In this document: piece by piece, positions 1-7,664 of the stretch
Layout: each line of letters begins with the position of its first letter
How positions within the stretch are numbered: the stretch's first letter is position 1
Source: Aureispira sp.
GTDB taxonomy: Bacteria; Bacteroidota; Bacteroidia; Chitinophagales; Saprospiraceae
Assembly (NCBI GenBank): GCA_024222455.1
Contig: JAAEPD010000375.1
Coordinates: forward strand, 33,016 to 97,015
Direction of reading: 5' to 3'
Length of the DNA: 64,000 nucleotides
Notes under the pieces: generated by a model
Told to the model about the DNA's origin: nothing
Seen by the model: only the letters and a program-made list of their open reading frames with translations
Database searches by the model: none
Translations under genes and position numbers: made by a program

Positions 1-2
1 AC

Positions 3-950
3 TATGGTGGTTCTTTGGCTGATGCAAAAAAAGCTATTGAGTTTGATGGCAAATCTGATATTCCTTATCTAATTGCTGCAGATATTAATTTAGCAGAAAA
101 TGACCCTGAAGGTGCTTTATTGTACCTAAAAGTTGGTTTAGATTTAGTTTACCCAGAATGGAAATTGCTCCAAAAACGTGGGCAAATTTTAATGGATTTA
201 GGCAAAATGGCAGAAGCTCAAGCTGCATTTGAGGGTATATTGAAAGATCCACTATACGAATCGAAAGGACATATGAGCTTAGGACACTTGTTCCAACAAC
301 AAGGCAATTTAGACAAAGCTTTTGAACATTGGAATGAGGCTGATGACCAAGGAGAATTTGATGCATTTGAATTGTTGGAGACTCACTGTCCTGATCAATT
401 GGCTGCACTTACTGGAGACATAGAAAAAGAATATATAGAAGAGTATACTCCAGAATTCCCTACCAATGCAGCTTCTGCTGCACTAAAACCTCTGTTTGGT
501 AAAATTTGGAAATTGGATGTAGCTAAAACAAAAGAGAAAAACCCTACATTAAGCCAAATCTTAGGAGACGGTATGGATGAAGCATTGAACAATGCAGCAG
601 GTGGTTTCTTGAGCTTAGCAGACTGTGGCTTGTATGTACACCGTCCTATTGGTGAGGATATTCGTAGTGTATACAAAATCACTGATGAGAGCAAAGGAAA
701 AGCTTCTATTGAAACTCAACCATTGGATGGGTTGCCTCATCAAAAACTAATTTTCAGTTCAGAAGGCAAATTCTTACAATATAGAGTAGATACTTCTGAT
801 CTTGGAGATAGTGATATTGATATTGCTTTCTATATGGCAGAAATCAAATTTAGCAGTTTGAACCCTAAAGAGCAACGTAGAGCTAACGAAGCAATGGAAG
901 GTGGTAAAGCTGATTTCATGGGCGAGGCTTTCCAAAGTCTTGTTAAATAA
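3..950 (+). CDS. TPR-repeat protein, 5' end outside the window
   Basis: The reading frame is already open at base 3 (Y-G-G-S-L-A-D-A-K-K), so the true start lies upstream and 315 residues are visible. The first ~110 residues are helical with TPR-type spacing (ADAKKAIEFD, PEGALLYLKVGL, KMAEAQAAFEGIL, NLDKAFEHWNEAD). The remaining ~200 residues form a globular region without a family I can name, containing GGFLSLADCGLYVHRPIG. No membrane segment is visible in this part. A strong terminator follows 32 bases after the stop. TPR units usually mediate protein-protein contacts; the partner is unknown. Confidence 0.75.
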   Translation, partial: YGGSLADAKKAIEFDGKSDIPYLIAADINLAENDPEGALLYLKVGLDLVYPEWKLLQKRGQILMDLGKMAEAQAAFEGILKDPLYESKGHMSLGHLFQQQGNLDKAFEHWNEADDQGEFDAFELLETHCPDQLAALTGDIEKEYIEEYTPEFPTNAASAALKPLFGKIWKLDVAKTKEKNPTLSQILGDGMDEALNNAAGGFLSLADCGLYVHRPIGEDIRSVYKITDESKGKASIETQPLDGLPHQKLIFSSEGKFLQYRVDTSDLGDSDIDIAFYMAEIKFSSLNPKEQRRANEAMEGGKADFMGEAFQSLVK

Positions 951-982
951 TACTTGACAAACTGACTAGTTTATAATAATTT

Positions 983-1020
983 AGCGTAGCTATGCATCAA
1001 AGCATGCTGCGCTATTTTTT
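983..1020 (+). terminator. Rho-independent terminator after the TPR gene
   Basis: The arms AGCGTAGCTATGC and GCATGCTGCGCT pair with one bulge and one T-G pair around the loop ATCAAA, followed directly by ATTTTTT. Confidence 0.85.
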
Positions 1021-1096
1021 GTATGACTTTTGACTTATGCATATTTGTCCACTTTTAGAAGTTGTTTAAACATCTTCTTATTTTAAAATCCTACTA

Positions 1097-1786
1097 ATGG
1101 CAGAAGTAAACGACGTAAAAATTGAAGACAGTTGGAAAGCAGCCTTAAACGAGGAATTCCAAAAACCTTATTTCTTAGAAATCAAAGATTTTTTGGTAAA
1201 AGAAAAGGCTGCGGGGAAAACAATTTACCCTCCAGGCCCACTCATTTTTAATGCTTTTAATATTGTACCACTTGCTGATGTTAAGGTTGTGATATTGGGG
1301 CAAGACCCTTATCATGGTCCAGACCAAGCACATGGTTTATCCTTTTCTGTTCCTTTGGGGCAAAAGGTTCCTCCTTCTTTACGCAATGTATACAAAGAAC
1401 TGACAGAAGATATAGAAGGTTTTGTATCTCCTAAGCATGGTCATTTAGAATCTTGGGCAAAACAAGGTGTATTTATGCTCAATGCTATGCTGACTGTAGA
1501 GCATAAAAAAGCGGGTTCTCATCGCAAGATTGGCTGGCATAAATTTACGGATGCTGTCATCAAAAAAATATCTGATGAACGAGAAGGTGTTGTGTTTATG
1601 TTGTGGGGCGGTTTTGCCAAAAAGAAGGCCAGCTTGATTGATGGTGATAAACACTTAATCTTAGAGGCTGCTCATCCTTCTCCCCTTGCTGGAAATGCAT
1701 TTCTGGGCAACAAGCATTTTTCTCAGGCAAATGCTTATCTAGCTAAACAAAATCTTGAAGGAATTGATTGGAAATTAGAAGCTTAG
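1097..1786 (+). CDS. ung: Uracil-DNA glycosylase, family 1
   Basis: The enzyme removes uracil from DNA to start base-excision repair in the cytoplasm. The 229-residue length is normal for family 1. The water-activating motif GQDPYHGP has its Asp at residue 70, and the minor-groove loop HPSPLAGN has its His at 193; both are intact. The uracil-pocket Asn lies in GVFMLNAML (~129). The start ATG at 1097 gives the expected N-terminus. The gene stands alone between two terminators, so it is probably monocistronic. Nothing unusual was seen. Confidence 0.97.
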   Translation: MAEVNDVKIEDSWKAALNEEFQKPYFLEIKDFLVKEKAAGKTIYPPGPLIFNAFNIVPLADVKVVILGQDPYHGPDQAHGLSFSVPLGQKVPPSLRNVYKELTEDIEGFVSPKHGHLESWAKQGVFMLNAMLTVEHKKAGSHRKIGWHKFTDAVIKKISDEREGVVFMLWGGFAKKKASLIDGDKHLILEAAHPSPLAGNAFLGNKHFSQANAYLAKQNLEGIDWKLEA

Positions 1787-1810
1787 TAACTAAGCAATCA
1801 TTATAATATA

Positions 1811-1847
1811 ATGAGGTGTTGATTTTATGATCAACACCTCATTTTTT
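1811..1847. terminator. Bidirectional terminator between ung and the hydrolase gene
   Basis: ATGAGGTGTTGAT and ATCAACACCTCAT form a perfect 13-bp stem around a short loop, with a T run on the plus strand. The minus-strand hydrolase stop codon lies at its edge, so it probably serves both convergent genes. Confidence 0.85.
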
Positions 1848-2865
1848 ATTCCACTGGCTTCAGTTTCATTATTTCTTCCAAAAACAAGATAGTTTCCTTT
1901 TCCACTTTGGCTAACTCTTCTGGAGTTGAATGATATTTAGAGCTAATGACATGTGTTCCTGCATCAGGAAATGCTACCTTTCTTTTCTGATCATTAGCTG
2001 TGCCCAGCTGTTCATACATCTCCAACATTCTTGCTACGGAGACAGTCTTGTCCTGTTCTTCTTCATTTTTATAATAATAGCCCAAAAATAAGGGTTGTTT
2101 AATTTTTTGAAACACCTCTTCTACCATAGTTTGATTTATCACCATTTTGAGCGCAATCAGTCCCTCTATGCGATACTTATTCATCCAATATTTTTTCACA
2201 TCTTCTGTTGCCTCATATTCTCGGTGCTTACTTCCAACTATCCATCGAGCCAATTGCAAGCCCCAAGGCCCAGCTAATAAGGCAGATTTGGGGTCATACA
2301 TATCTATATTAGGAGAATAACTTACAATCCCAACAATATCTGGATCATTAGCAGCTAAATATAGTCCATAAGTAAGTCCTGTAGAACAGCCCATCAAAAT
2401 AACCTTCTCCCCTAGTTTTTTGCCTATAGCTATAGCTTCTTTGGTAGTCTCTATCAGTTCCTCTCCTTTCATTTCGGCCCAGATATCCAAATCATTGATA
2501 CCATGTCTAGCTAGCCGAGATAAATACAAATTGGCTCCATAACGTTTAGCTATATTCCGATGTATAGGATCTCCCTCTGCATGACTTGCCGAAAATCCAT
2601 GCAGATAAACAATGCTGTATTTTGTTTGCGTAGGAACAGAATCTATCCATACTATTTCTGCTTGATTATTAATTTTTAGGTTGGTTACTTGAGCTTCTTT
2701 ATCTTGCACATAAGTATCCAATCCCTCCAAACCTATACTCAAAACCATTGGAGTATCATCCAAAATAGGTTTTCGAGGACGGGGTCCTAACAAATAAACC
2801 ACTACCAATAATAATAATAGTATAAGGAATCCTTTTGCTATCCGCTTTAATACTTTCTTGAGCAT
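1846..2865 (-). CDS. Membrane-anchored alpha/beta hydrolase
   Basis: A 339-residue serine hydrolase. Residues ~12-27 are a run of Leu/Val/Ile after a Lys/Arg-rich start, which reads as an uncleaved N-terminal anchor placing the enzyme in the periplasm or at the membrane face. The oxyanion region is YLHGFSASHAEGDP (~88-100), and the nucleophile elbow GCSTG has its Ser at 161. The catalytic His is probably in PDAGTHVI near residue 302. The fold is that of the S33/monoacylglycerol-lipase-like group; the substrate cannot be told. It lies 5 bases downstream of the LRR gene and is probably cotranscribed with it. Confidence 0.8.
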   Translation of the reverse strand: MLKKVLKRIAKGFLILLLLLVVVYLLGPRPRKPILDDTPMVLSIGLEGLDTYVQDKEAQVTNLKINNQAEIVWIDSVPTQTKYSIVYLHGFSASHAEGDPIHRNIAKRYGANLYLSRLARHGINDLDIWAEMKGEELIETTKEAIAIGKKLGEKVILMGCSTGLTYGLYLAANDPDIVGIVSYSPNIDMYDPKSALLAGPWGLQLARWIVGSKHREYEATEDVKKYWMNKYRIEGLIALKMVINQTMVEEVFQKIKQPLFLGYYYKNEEEQDKTVSVARMLEMYEQLGTANDQKRKVAFPDAGTHVISSKYHSTPEELAKVEKETILFLEEIMKLKPVE

Positions 2866-2870
2866 AGTAT

Positions 2871-3719
2871 CTATTTTATAACACTAACAGTATCGTCTAC
2901 TTTTAGAAATTCTAGTTTAGGCAAATCTTTTAAATCTAATTCTCTTAATGGATTTTCTTGGCAATACAAAGTTTTCAAAATCTCTAGGCCTTGCACATTC
3001 AAACTTTCTAATTGATTATTGTTACACATCAAATATTCTAAGGTAGTGTGCTCACTAAGATCTAACTTAGTCAAGTTATTATAATAACATCGTATCACAT
3101 TTAGCTTAGGCAGATTACTCAATTCCAAAGTTATCATCTTATTATTAATGCAATTCAATTTTTGAAGTTGAGGTTGATTGCTAATAGAAAGAGTAGTCAG
3201 TTTATTGGCAAAACAACTAAGATCTTCTAAACTAGGCAAAGTGGGCAAGTCTAAATTTGTGAGCTGATTATTGTCACAAGCCAAAAGTTTTAAGCTTGGT
3301 AAGTTCTCTAACTCTAAACTTTTAAGTTTGTTATCAGACCAATATATGTCTTTGAGCTCGGGTAGGTTATTTAACTTTAGTATGCCTATAGCTCGCTTTC
3401 CTCCACTAACTCTATTGAGCTGAGGCAAATTAGTTAGCTCTAAACTTGTCAAGGAAGTATCGTTATAAAACTGTTTGAGCATTGGTAAGTTAGTTATTTT
3501 CAGGTTTTTAGTGCTAGAATTTCTAATCACCAACATATCTTCCCTTAATAGTTCATTTAAGCTCAAACCTGTTGCTACCAACAAATCTTTGTGTTCCTCT
3601 TCTAACTTCCCCCTTAACTTACCTTCATTTTCAGCTTTATCCAATTTCCAACCTTTTAATTGTACTCTTATAGATGGATTGTAGATCAATTCTTTTATTT
3701 TTTCTTCTATTTCACTCAT
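2871..3719 (-). CDS. Cytoplasmic leucine-rich-repeat protein
   Basis: A 282-residue protein without signal peptide or membrane segment. After a charged helical start (~1-60) come about nine repeats of 20-22 residues with the pattern LPxLxxLxCxxNxLTxLxL, for example LPSLKLLACDNNQLTNLDL. The Cys in the repeat core resembles cysteine-containing and SDS22-like LRRs more than the LPxxIGxLxxL type of the 14-20 kb array. LRR arcs bind proteins. The next gene in the unit, 5 bases on, encodes the alpha/beta hydrolase, so the two may act together; this is inferred only from spacing. Confidence 0.8.
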   Translation of the reverse strand: MSEIEEKIKELIYNPSIRVQLKGWKLDKAENEGKLRGKLEEEHKDLLVATGLSLNELLREDMLVIRNSSTKNLKITNLPMLKQFYNDTSLTSLELTNLPQLNRVSGGKRAIGILKLNNLPELKDIYWSDNKLKSLELENLPSLKLLACDNNQLTNLDLPTLPSLEDLSCFANKLTTLSISNQPQLQKLNCINNKMITLELSNLPKLNVIRCYYNNLTKLDLSEHTTLEYLMCNNNQLESLNVQGLEILKTLYCQENPLRELDLKDLPKLEFLKVDDTVSVIK

Positions 3720-3785
3720 TTTAATATATTACTGGGGTTATATAAAGTAGGTTAAGATTATGATTACCAGTATAAAAACACATTT

Positions 3786-4235
3786 ATGAATATACAAAAT
3801 TTATTGGAAGGCTATTATGATGTTTGGGGTGAAGGCACTGGTTTTATGAGTGATACTCGCATTAAGAATAGACAGATAGGCTCTATACATATAGAAGATG
3901 GCAAATATCATTTCTTTTTTAAGAAAATCAACCAGTTTTCTAAGCATTTCAAAAATGTATTTCTACCGTTCATATCTGGCAGGTCTAAAGGGAAGTATAA
4001 AATAGATTTGCGGGATAAAAGTCTCCAAAAAATAGATTTTCTTAATCTAAGCCACAATCAAATATTAGCAAGCATAACTTTTGATTCTTTAGAGCATCTC
4101 AGCTCAACCGAAAACAAACAAAATATCCCCAAGACCCTATTAATACGATACAACAGTGACCTAAAACAATTGTATTTTCACCATACTAACAGTCAAATCC
4201 AGAACTGGGAGGTCGTTAAAAAGTTGGAAGTCTAA
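3786..4235 (+). CDS. Hypothetical protein, 149 aa
   Basis: I do not recognise a family. The protein starts MNIQNLLEGYYDVWGEG and is rich in aromatic and basic residues with alternating beta-like segments (GSIHIEDGKYHFFFKK, KYKIDLRDKSLQKIDFLNL). There is no signal peptide and no membrane segment. The DFLNLSHNQI stretch is faintly LRR-like, which fits its divergent neighbour 66 bases away, but one repeat proves nothing. No terminator separates it from the next plus-strand gene, which has its own candidate promoter. Confidence 0.6.
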   Translation: MNIQNLLEGYYDVWGEGTGFMSDTRIKNRQIGSIHIEDGKYHFFFKKINQFSKHFKNVFLPFISGRSKGKYKIDLRDKSLQKIDFLNLSHNQILASITFDSLEHLSSTENKQNIPKTLLIRYNSDLKQLYFHHTNSQIQNWEVVKKLEV

Positions 4236-4327
4236 AAAACAAAAACTTCCAAAACTAGGGAAAAAAAATGATATTTCAAAACTAAAAATATAAAATGCTA
4301 AATAATCTTTTTTTTTTCAAAAATAGC

Positions 4328-4359
4328 TTGTCTATTCAAGTTTTTCGACGTACCTTTTG
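4328..4359 (+). promoter_or_regulatory. Candidate Bacteroidota promoter for the 782-aa gene
   Basis: TTG at 4328-4330, a 20-base spacer, then TACCTTTTG at 4351-4359. This is close to the phylum's -33 TTG / -7 TAnnTTTG pattern, with one extra base in the -7 box. It sits about 50 bases before the ATG, in otherwise A/T-rich, gene-free DNA. Confidence 0.5.
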
Positions 4360-4410
4360 GTCATCAAAAGAGAAATAAACTAATAAATTCAATAAAAACT
4401 ATACAAAACT

Positions 4411-6759
4411 ATGGCTAAATCTAATGCAAAAGCACTGAAAAAGCTTTCTAAAAAAAGTGAGCAATGGCTCGAACTTGCAAGTAAAAAAGGTCTTTTAAAA
4501 GACTCTCAATTTGCTGCTGCAGCTAAGAAAGTAACAACTACCCTAAAGTTGGCTCAAAAAGCTCTTGTAGAAAGTGGTGTTGCAAAAAAAGCAAGCGATG
4601 GAGATAAATCAGTAATTGAAGACCTATATAATAAGGTAGCCGGTTTATTTAAAGGTAATATCCTAGGAGGAAGCCCTGATGGTAAAAATATATTAGATCA
4701 AATAGAAGGTTTCTTAAACCAAGCTGATGAGTTTTTGATCAAAGCTGGTAAGTTTGCGATCTTCAAAGGTTTGAAAGCTAAAATAAAAGATGTTCAAGGT
4801 TGGGTTGCTAAAGGAAGAAGCCTACTTGAAGATGCTAGAAAAGTTCAGCAAATCATTGTTAAGAAAATGGGTCAAATCGAAATTCTTAAAAAAGAATTCG
4901 ACAAGGCTGCTAAAGGTTCTAAAGAGCAATTAGATATAGCTAAAAAATTGATCGCTGATTCTAAAGCAATTTTTGATAATGCTGTTGCAAATAGTAAGAA
5001 GTCTGATGACGCTATTGGTAAAGTAAAAATTTACATCGGTGCTGCTAAAGATGTTTTGTCTAAAGTAATAGAAGGTGTAGATGTTGTAGTTGGTACTGAT
5101 GGTAATATGCCAGAATGGTACAAAAACATCGAAAAACTTTGGAATGGTAGCATCAAAGACGTTCTAAATATTCCTTATACAGATTGGGATGACAAATTGA
5201 TTGCTAAAGTTGATGACTTCAAAACAAAAACTTTAGAGCCATTCTTGAAAGAAGCTCAGAAATATGCTGAGAAATTCAAAGAATACATCAAAATGGCGCA
5301 AGCTTGGTTGGGGGTTGTCTCTGGCATGTTGAGCGATGTTCAACGTATTGTGAATGGTTTCAAAAACAAAGATGCCAAGGATGTAGTAAAAGGCGCTTGG
5401 GATTTGATCGATAAATTCAAAACTCAAGATTGGTTACCTGGAACTGATTGGGATGAGAAGATGGTTAAGAAACTTCTAGAAATGAAGAAAGAAGCTGAGC
5501 TTAAAGCTGCTGGATTCTTAGCTGGTTTGATCACTAAAGAAGGAACAGAAGACTTTGATAAACTTAAAAATGGTTTATTAGGCGTTTACAAATCTGCTGG
5601 AGAATACTTAGATGTTTGGAAAGAAAAATTCCCAGATCAATCTAAACTATTTGTTGGTGAGGATAAAATCATGGTAATTGACAAAACAGGTTCTGGTATC
5701 AGTGAAGATGATGCTACAAAACTATTTGGAGAAACTGTTCCTGACAGATTGAAATCTAGTCCTTTAGAAGGTCAGATTCAAGGTGTATTAGATGCTATCG
5801 AAAAAGATCTCTTAGCAACTAAGATCAATGTAGATCACAAGTTTACTAAGCACATGCAGGCTGGTTCTGAGTCTTCTCAAGCTTTTGTTGAAGCCAACAA
5901 ATGGTTCTCTCAACTAAAGAAATTGCAAGAGAAGTTCTGGGCGATGATCACTAAAATCCGTGGACTAGTATTCGACATACTTACTCTTGGTGTAAAAGCA
6001 TTAGCTGACCTTGTAGGTGGTGGCTTGGTAGAAAAAGCTACAAAAATAGTAGGTACAGTAACAGATTTAATTTCTAAAGGTGAAAATATCCCAGTAGTTG
6101 GAGATTTGATCAAGCAAGTGAAAGAAAAAATCACTTATGCATTTAGTTTCCCTGTATACACAGATAAGGGTATGCAAATCACTGCAGAAATACAAAAAGT
6201 ATTTACTGTAGCTATGAAAGCTAAATACAATGATGTATTGGAAGCATTAGCTAAAGTGGCTCAAGCTCTAATGAAAGTATCAGGTGCTACTAAGAAGACT
6301 GATGGTATGACTCAAGAGCAATATGATGAAAAACTCAAAAAAGCTCAAGCTGCTATTGGTACTGTAAAAGCAGACTGGGATAAAATCAAGAAAGAGATTC
6401 AAAGCAAGTACACTAAGAAAAAAGCTCCTGTAGTATACCGTGAGCAAGCTTTGAGAACTGCTAAACGTGCTTATGTTGCTGCATGGTTTGCTACTTCGAT
6501 GCAAACTAAAGGTAAAAAAGCTGTTAACCAAATGGACAACACCGTTGTGGCTCAATTAAAAACTCCACATGTACAATTTTTCAAGCGTGCAGGTGTTGAT
6601 TGGCCAAACCAAGGTACTGGTGATCGTATTGTGATGACTGTAGCTTGTTGGGATCACAAAGGTTATGGCAAGAAAATGGAAAAATTGATTGCTTTCGCTA
6701 AGAAAGATCTTAAGACTTACCAAAATGTAGGTACTTGGAAAGCATTCATTCAGGTATAA
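4411..6759 (+). CDS. Large Lys/Ala-rich helical protein of unknown function
   Basis: I do not recognise this 782-residue protein. It begins MAKSNAKALKKLSKKSEQW, has no signal peptide, and is mostly predicted helix rich in Lys, Ala, Asp and Leu. A partly repeated unit occurs twice: YTDWDDKLIAKVDDFK near 250 and GTDWDEKMVKKLLEMK near 345, each preceded by a Lys-rich stretch with Trp. A hydrophobic, Gly-rich region near 515-570 (IRGLVFDILTLGVKALADLVGGG, in part) resembles a membrane-inserting hairpin of helical pore formers, but could equally be a helical-bundle core. The C-terminal ~120 residues look globular (DWPNQGTGDRIVMTVACWDHKG). Smooth codon use, a candidate promoter and a strong terminator suggest high expression as a single-gene unit. 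A cytoskeletal or structural role and a toxin-like role are both open. Confidence 0.8.
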   Translation: MAKSNAKALKKLSKKSEQWLELASKKGLLKDSQFAAAAKKVTTTLKLAQKALVESGVAKKASDGDKSVIEDLYNKVAGLFKGNILGGSPDGKNILDQIEGFLNQADEFLIKAGKFAIFKGLKAKIKDVQGWVAKGRSLLEDARKVQQIIVKKMGQIEILKKEFDKAAKGSKEQLDIAKKLIADSKAIFDNAVANSKKSDDAIGKVKIYIGAAKDVLSKVIEGVDVVVGTDGNMPEWYKNIEKLWNGSIKDVLNIPYTDWDDKLIAKVDDFKTKTLEPFLKEAQKYAEKFKEYIKMAQAWLGVVSGMLSDVQRIVNGFKNKDAKDVVKGAWDLIDKFKTQDWLPGTDWDEKMVKKLLEMKKEAELKAAGFLAGLITKEGTEDFDKLKNGLLGVYKSAGEYLDVWKEKFPDQSKLFVGEDKIMVIDKTGSGISEDDATKLFGETVPDRLKSSPLEGQIQGVLDAIEKDLLATKINVDHKFTKHMQAGSESSQAFVEANKWFSQLKKLQEKFWAMITKIRGLVFDILTLGVKALADLVGGGLVEKATKIVGTVTDLISKGENIPVVGDLIKQVKEKITYAFSFPVYTDKGMQITAEIQKVFTVAMKAKYNDVLEALAKVAQALMKVSGATKKTDGMTQEQYDEKLKKAQAAIGTVKADWDKIKKEIQSKYTKKKAPVVYREQALRTAKRAYVAAWFATSMQTKGKKAVNQMDNTVVAQLKTPHVQFFKRAGVDWPNQGTGDRIVMTVACWDHKGYGKKMEKLIAFAKKDLKTYQNVGTWKAFIQV

Positions 6760-6783
6760 GATTAATTATTATTCCCCTAATAA

Positions 6784-6821
6784 TGGAAGGCCGAGCATTT
6801 TTGCTTGGCCTTTTTTTTGTT
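6784..6821 (+). terminator. Strong terminator after the 782-aa gene
   Basis: GGAAGGCCGAGCA and TGCTTGGCCTT pair through a GGCC-rich stem with one G-T pair, followed by a run of eight T. Confidence 0.85.
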
Positions 6822-6832
6822 ATTTTAGGCTT

Positions 6833-7627
6833 ATGAAAAAGACAGTTTACCCTTCCCTCCTTATTGCTATAAGTTTTTTAGCTTATCAAAAAGCCAAATA
6901 TTTTTGGGCTTATGTAATATTCGGCGCAGAAACATGGAATGCTATGGATTCTATCTATTCAAGCTCCATTATATTACTAACAGGTATTAGCATTGCGTTA
7001 ATCTGTAATAAGCTCTTATACGGAAATACATCAGTTGCCAACTTAGGCTTGAAAGGCAATGTGTTGAAAGGTCTTGTCACAGGTTTTGTACTTTGTCTTC
7101 CTATGATTTTGGGCTATGCCTATTTCTTTGAGTGGAATAGTGAATTAACACTACAATTGGTTTATCGAGACTTAGTTTTAGCAGGATTCGGAGAGGAGTT
7201 CATATTTCGTGGTTTTTTATTTGGCTTTTTGTTTTATCATGCTAAATGGGGTTTTTTCCCTGCCAATCTCCTTCCTGCACTATTCTTTGGATTAGGACAC
7301 TTATATCAAGCTAATAATTCATCAGAAGCCTTTTTTATATTTCTATTGATGGCACTTGCTAGTGCTGGATTTGCTTGGTTTTATTTTGCATGGAATAGCC
7401 TTTGGCCTGTAATTTTCTTACATGGTTTTATGGATTTGACTTGGACTATGTTTAGCATAGATACGAATGTTATTGGAAATAATCCTATAAATATTTTTCG
7501 CATTATTACACTTCTATTAGCTGTTGTTTGGTCAATAAAAGTAGCTACAGATGAAGGTCGAGAGAATTTATTAAAAAAAATGTGGATCAATCGAAGTTAT
7601 GCAAAAAGCGAAAAATCAGAGGATTGA
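6833..7627 (+). CDS. CPBP-family intramembrane metalloprotease
   Basis: A 264-residue polytopic inner-membrane protein with about seven hydrophobic segments. The CPBP (Rce1/CAAX-like) motifs are intact: EEFIFRG with Glu121, Glu122 and Arg126; FFGLGHL with His156; and HGFMDL with His197. In known members these residues bind the catalytic metal. Family members process prenylated proteins or bacteriocin leaders, or act in stress signalling; here there is no neighbouring peptide gene that would name a substrate. The start lies only about 12 bases after the preceding terminator's T run, so the promoter must overlap that terminator or transcription reads through it. Confidence 0.88.
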   Translation: MKKTVYPSLLIAISFLAYQKAKYFWAYVIFGAETWNAMDSIYSSSIILLTGISIALICNKLLYGNTSVANLGLKGNVLKGLVTGFVLCLPMILGYAYFFEWNSELTLQLVYRDLVLAGFGEEFIFRGFLFGFLFYHAKWGFFPANLLPALFFGLGHLYQANNSSEAFFIFLLMALASAGFAWFYFAWNSLWPVIFLHGFMDLTWTMFSIDTNVIGNNPINIFRIITLLLAVVWSIKVATDEGRENLLKKMWINRSYAKSEKSED

Positions 7628-7640
7628 TTTTTCGCTTTTA
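7608..7640. terminator. Bidirectional terminator between the CPBP gene and argS
   Basis: GCGAAAAATCA and TGATTTTTCGC form a perfect 11-bp stem. T-rich tracts follow on both strands. The CPBP stop codon is inside the right arm. Confidence 0.8.
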
Positions 7641-7664
7641 TCAAAAATAATATTTTAGATTTTA

